DNA from: Streptomyces chryseus
Lineage (GTDB): Bacteria > Actinomycetota > Actinomycetes > Streptomycetales > Streptomycetaceae
Assembly: GCF_014650755.1 (NCBI RefSeq)
Contig: NZ_BMVO01000008.1
Location: 62,001-126,000, forward strand
DNA length: 64,000 nt
Direction of reading: 5' to 3'
Made by a program: the position numbers and the translations under genes. Shown here piece after piece: positions 60,956-64,000 of this stretch (position 1 is the stretch's first letter; each line of letters begins with the position of its first letter). The notes beneath the pieces are model-generated. The model ran no database searches and had not been told where the DNA came from. It saw only the letters and a list, made by a program, of their open reading frames with translations.

Positions 60956-62086
60956 ATGAGCACACCCCGTACGGTCCTGGTGATCGGTGGCGGCGCGGCC
61001 GGCAACGCCGTGGCGGTCCTGCTGCGCCGGGCCGGTGTCGCCGTGGACCTGATCGAGGCCGAGGACGACTGGAACGCCACCGCCGGTTCCGGCATCACCC
61101 TCCAGGGCAACGCCCTGCGCGTCCTGCGCGAGCTCGGCGTGTGGGACCGGGTGAGGGAATCCGGCTTCGCTTTCGGGTCGGTGGGCATCACGGCGCCCGA
61201 CGGCACCGTCCTGCACGAGCAGCGCGACATCCGCACCGGCGGCGGGGACCTGCCCGCCACCGTCGGGATGCGGCGTCCCCGGCTCCAGCGCGTACTGATC
61301 GACGCCGTCCGTGCCTCGGGCGCCACCGTGCGCCTGGGCACCCGAGCCGAGTCACTGGAGCAGGACTCCGACGGCGTGAGCGTGCGGTTCAGCGACGGGA
61401 CCGGGGGCCGCTACGACCTCGTCGTCGCCGCCGACGGCCTCGGCTCCGCCACCCGCGCCGCGATCGGCATCACCGACAAGCCGGAACCGACCGGCATGGC
61501 GATCTGGCGCGTCGCCGTCCCACGCCCGGCCGGTGTCGTGCGCACCGACCTCGCCTACGGCGGCCCCGCCTACATCGCCGGTTACTGCCCGACCAGTGAC
61601 ACGACCCTCTACGCGTACGTCGTCGAGGCCAACCGCGACCGCGCCTGCCTCCCACCGGCGTCGTACGCGGACGAGATGCGCCGCCTGGCCCGCGCGTACG
61701 GCGGCTTCTGGCCGGAGATCACCGCGCACATCACCGACCCGGCCGAGGTCAACTACACCTGGTTCGACCGCATGCTGGTGGAGGGCTCCTGGCACCGCGG
61801 CCGGGTGGTGCTCGTCGGCGACGCCGCCCACTGCTGCCCGCCGACCCTCGCCCAGGGCGCCGCCCTGTCGCTGGAGGACGCGTGGGTGCTCGCGCAGATG
61901 CTGTCCGGGGCCGGGCCGTGGGACGACGCGCTGCTCCAGGCGTACTACGAGCGGCGGATCGCGCGCGTCCGTCCGGTCGTGGAGGCGTCCGTGCAGATCG
62001 GGCAGTGGCAGCTCGACGGCGTCCGCGACGCCGACGTGCCCGGCCTGATGGCCCGCACGATGACGATGCTGCGGGAACTGCCGTGA
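60956..62086 (+). CDS. FAD-dependent aromatic monooxygenase
   Basis: A 376-residue class A flavin hydroxylase. The FAD Rossmann motif is VLVIGGGAAGNAVAVLLRRA at residue 7. The central DG motif is DLVVAADGLGSATRAAIGI near 160, and the late GD motif is RVVLVGDAAHCCPPTLAQGA near 285. It uses NAD(P)H and O2 to hydroxylate an aromatic ring. GAAGGAG lies before the ATG. It makes a catechol- or hydroquinone-like product, probably cleaved by the dioxygenase downstream. Confidence 0.9.
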   Translation: MSTPRTVLVIGGGAAGNAVAVLLRRAGVAVDLIEAEDDWNATAGSGITLQGNALRVLRELGVWDRVRESGFAFGSVGITAPDGTVLHEQRDIRTGGGDLPATVGMRRPRLQRVLIDAVRASGATVRLGTRAESLEQDSDGVSVRFSDGTGGRYDLVVAADGLGSATRAAIGITDKPEPTGMAIWRVAVPRPAGVVRTDLAYGGPAYIAGYCPTSDTTLYAYVVEANRDRACLPPASYADEMRRLARAYGGFWPEITAHITDPAEVNYTWFDRMLVEGSWHRGRVVLVGDAAHCCPPTLAQGAALSLEDAWVLAQMLSGAGPWDDALLQAYYERRIARVRPVVEASVQIGQWQLDGVRDADVPGLMARTMTMLRELP

Positions 62087-63087
62087 CGCCCCCGACCGTC
62101 GACGTGCACGCACACGTCCTGCTGCCCGAGGTCGACGCGCTGGTGGCGGACCTGCCGGGACTCGCCGGGGCGAGGGCGCTGGACGCCCGCCGCAACGGTC
62201 CCGCCGCCCTCGCCGTCAGCGGCCCCATGGTGCGCGAACGCCTCCCCGCGCTGACCGACACCGCCGTGCGTCTGGCCGCGATGGACGCCCAGGGCGTCGA
62301 CGTCCAGCTGGTCAGCCCCTCCCCCTCGCACTACCACTACTGGGCCGACGAGGGGACGGCCGAGAAGGTGTGCCGGCTCGCCAACGAGGCGACGGCCGCG
62401 CACTGCTCGGCCGCACCCGGCCGGTTGCGCGGGCTGGGGATCGTACCCCTCCAGCACCCGGACCTGGCCGTGCGCGCACTCGACCACGCCCTGGCGCAGG
62501 GTCTTTCCGGAGTGGAGATCTCCAGTCACGCTCCGGGACGCGAGCTCTCCGACCCCGCCTACGCGCCGTTCTGGGCACGGGCCGAGGAGACGGGCGCGAT
62601 CGTCTTCCTGCACCCCTTCGGCTGCACGCTCGACGAGCGTCTGGACCAGTGGTACCTGTCCAACACCGTGGGCCAGCCCACCGAGAACGCCGTCGCGCTC
62701 TCGCACCTGATCTTCTCCGGGGTGCTGGACCGGCACCCCGGTCTGCGGCTGATCGCGGCGCACGGCGGCGGCTACCTGCCCACCCACATCGGCCGCTCCG
62801 ACCACGCGTGGTCGGCCCGCTCCGACGCGGGCGCCGGCTGCGCGCATCCACCGAGCAGCTACCTGAAGCGGCTGTACTTCGACTCCCTGGTGCACGCCCC
62901 GCACGTCCTGCGGGAGCTGGTCCGGGCCGCCGGGGCGGACCGCGTGCTGCTCGGCTCGGACTTCCCGTTCGACATGGGCGCCGAGGACCCGGTGGCCGCC
63001 CTGCGCGCCGCGCGTCTTTCCGCTGCCGACTTCGACGCCGTACGCGGCGGCAACGCTTCCACCCTGCTCAACCTCGCCCTCGTCTGA
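62083..63087 (+). CDS. Amidohydrolase (ACMSD-like decarboxylase family)
   Basis: A 334-residue TIM-barrel protein. The metal motif is VDVHAHVLLPE near residue 6. Further elements are MDAQGVDVQLVSPSPSHYHY, IVFLHPFGC near 180, RLIAAHGGGYLPTHIGRSDH near 225 and VLLGSDFPFDMG near 288. This matches the family of aminocarboxymuconate-semialdehyde and gamma-resorcylate decarboxylases. It removes CO2 or hydrolyses a ring product. The GTG at 62083 overlaps the monooxygenase stop. Confidence 0.87.
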   Translation: MTPPTVDVHAHVLLPEVDALVADLPGLAGARALDARRNGPAALAVSGPMVRERLPALTDTAVRLAAMDAQGVDVQLVSPSPSHYHYWADEGTAEKVCRLANEATAAHCSAAPGRLRGLGIVPLQHPDLAVRALDHALAQGLSGVEISSHAPGRELSDPAYAPFWARAEETGAIVFLHPFGCTLDERLDQWYLSNTVGQPTENAVALSHLIFSGVLDRHPGLRLIAAHGGGYLPTHIGRSDHAWSARSDAGAGCAHPPSSYLKRLYFDSLVHAPHVLRELVRAAGADRVLLGSDFPFDMGAEDPVAALRAARLSAADFDAVRGGNASTLLNLALV

Positions 63088-63100
63088 GGAGGAACCCGCC

Positions 63101-64000
63101 ATGAGCGCACGTCTGCTCACCCACCTGCGGCACGTCGACCTCGCCGTGCCCGACTACGACACACAGCTCGACTTCTACGCGGGCGTCTGGGGCCTCACCC
63201 AGGTCGCCGAGGACTCCGGCATCTCCTTCCTCGCCGCCGAGGGCTCCCCGGAGCAGTACGTCGTACGGCTCCGCAAGGCCGACGAGAAGCGCCTCGACCT
63301 CGTCTCGTACGGCGCCGCCACCCCCGCCGACGTCGACACCCTGGCGGAGGAACTCCTCGCAGGCGGCGTCCGGTTGATCTCCCGGCCGGGCAAGGTCGAC
63401 ACCCCGGGCGGCGGCTACGGCTTCCGTTTCTTCGACGTCGACGGCCGCACCATCGAGGTCTCCGCGGACGTCGGGGTGCGCCGGCACCGCAAGGTCGAGG
63501 AGAAGGAGGCCATCCCGGTGAAGCTGTCGCACGTGGTCCTCAACTCCCCCGACCTCAACCGCACGCGCGCCTGGTACGAGCGGCACCTCGGCTTCCGGCT
63601 CTCCGACACGCTGTCCTCCCCGCACATGGGCGAGGTCATGCACTTCATGCGCATCAGCAACCAGCACCACTCCATGGCGATCGCGCAGGGCCCGCACACC
63701 GCCCTGCACCACATCTCCTTCGAGATGCGCGGCCTCGACGAGTACCTGCGCGGCTCCGGCCGGGTCATCCGCGCCGGCCACCGCAAGATCTGGGGACCGG
63801 GCCGCCACCTGGCCGGCGACAACACCTTCACGTACTTCCTCGATCCGCACGGCAACACCGTCGAATACACCACCGAACTGGAGGAGCTGGACGAGGACAC
63901 CTGGCACCCGCACGTCTACGACTTCTCGCAGCCCGAGGTCACCGACCAGTGGGGCACGGCGAACCCGATGAACGAGCTCATCGCCAAGGAGTCGTTCAAC
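63101..64000 (+). CDS. Extradiol ring-cleavage dioxygenase (VOC type), truncated by the window
   Basis: The first 300 residues of a two-module VOC dioxygenase. The N-terminal module has LRHVDLAVPDYDTQLDFYAG. The catalytic C-terminal module has LSHVVLNSPDLNRTRAWYER with the first His, LHHISFEMRGLDEYL with the second, and GNTVEYTTELEELDED with the Glu, an Fe(II) facial triad as in catechol 2,3-dioxygenase. It cleaves a catechol-type ring next to the diol (meta). GAGGAGGAAC precedes the ATG. The gene runs past the end of the window. Confidence 0.92.
   Translation, partial: MSARLLTHLRHVDLAVPDYDTQLDFYAGVWGLTQVAEDSGISFLAAEGSPEQYVVRLRKADEKRLDLVSYGAATPADVDTLAEELLAGGVRLISRPGKVDTPGGGYGFRFFDVDGRTIEVSADVGVRRHRKVEEKEAIPVKLSHVVLNSPDLNRTRAWYERHLGFRLSDTLSSPHMGEVMHFMRISNQHHSMAIAQGPHTALHHISFEMRGLDEYLRGSGRVIRAGHRKIWGPGRHLAGDNTFTYFLDPHGNTVEYTTELEELDEDTWHPHVYDFSQPEVTDQWGTANPMNELIAKESFN

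Overview
The window reads as a Streptomyces (or close actinomycete) chromosome segment. The sequence is strongly GC-rich with third-position GC bias, GTG and TTG starts are common, many genes overlap by 4 nt (ATGA or GTGA), and the family content is typical: SigE-type and ECF41 sigma factors, a PAS-SpoIIE phosphatase, SUKH/SMI1 proteins, a DUF1707 protein, a trypsin-co-occurring domain protein and many stand-alone regulators. There is one tRNA (initiator Met) and no rRNA, CRISPR array or complete mobile element.

Layout. 1-3.5 kb: a sodium:solute symporter with its small DUF485-like partner and a PucR-type regulator. 4-5.4 kb: an orphan sugar-binding lipoprotein with two terminator hairpins. 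5.4-9.1 kb: a Gly-rich membrane peptide, a TPR-like protein, and a SigE-family sigma factor coupled to a membrane beta-propeller protein. 9.2-10 kb: a toxin-antitoxin-like pair. 10-13.6 kb: a VWA protein, then a decayed ABC-transporter/two-component locus. 14-15.4 kb: a small locus with a trypsin-co-occurring domain protein. 15.8-25 kb: single metabolic genes (methyltransferase, SRPBCC, aldo/keto reductase, DinB, truncated AMP-ligase, NIPSNAP with its Rrf2 regulator, ABM, VOC). 25.3-31.6 kb: a carboxypeptidase relic, a vancomycin-type glycosyltransferase, GNAT, an ArsR-VOC operon and an ECF41 sigma factor. 31.8-35.9 kb: the CMD-family partner of ECF41, a frameshifted gene, a DUF1062 protein and a double SUKH protein. 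36.1-39 kb: lutABC (lactate utilisation). 39-42.6 kb: LysR/MFS and an esterase. 43-45.2 kb: a tightly coupled operon of two tiny ORFs, a PIMT-like methyltransferase and a NUDIX hydrolase, which is a candidate RiPP locus. 45.4-51.4 kb: two membrane proteins, a frameshifted acetoacetate-decarboxylase-like gene, tRNA-fMet and a secreted subtilisin with a P-domain. 51.8-57.5 kb: SnoaL, SpoIIE phosphatase, a broken EamA transporter with TetR, a TmrB-like ATPase and a CBS protein. 57.9-64 kb: LysR and a divergent aromatic meta-cleavage-type operon that runs off the end.

Two themes stand out. First, many genes are broken by frameshifts, in-frame stops or deletions: response regulator, FtsX/histidine-kinase chimera, SMI1, carboxypeptidase, EamA, MFS and others. 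Some single-base indels could be sequencing errors, but the in-frame stops and deletion joins cannot all be. Second, several small regulatory circuits can be read directly from the DNA: Rrf2 boxes in front of both the regulator and NIPSNAP, an ArsR palindrome, paired ECF41-like promoters, a LysR palindrome, and tandem repeats over the antitoxin start. The candidate RiPP operon at 43,060-45,249 is the best lead for something undescribed.
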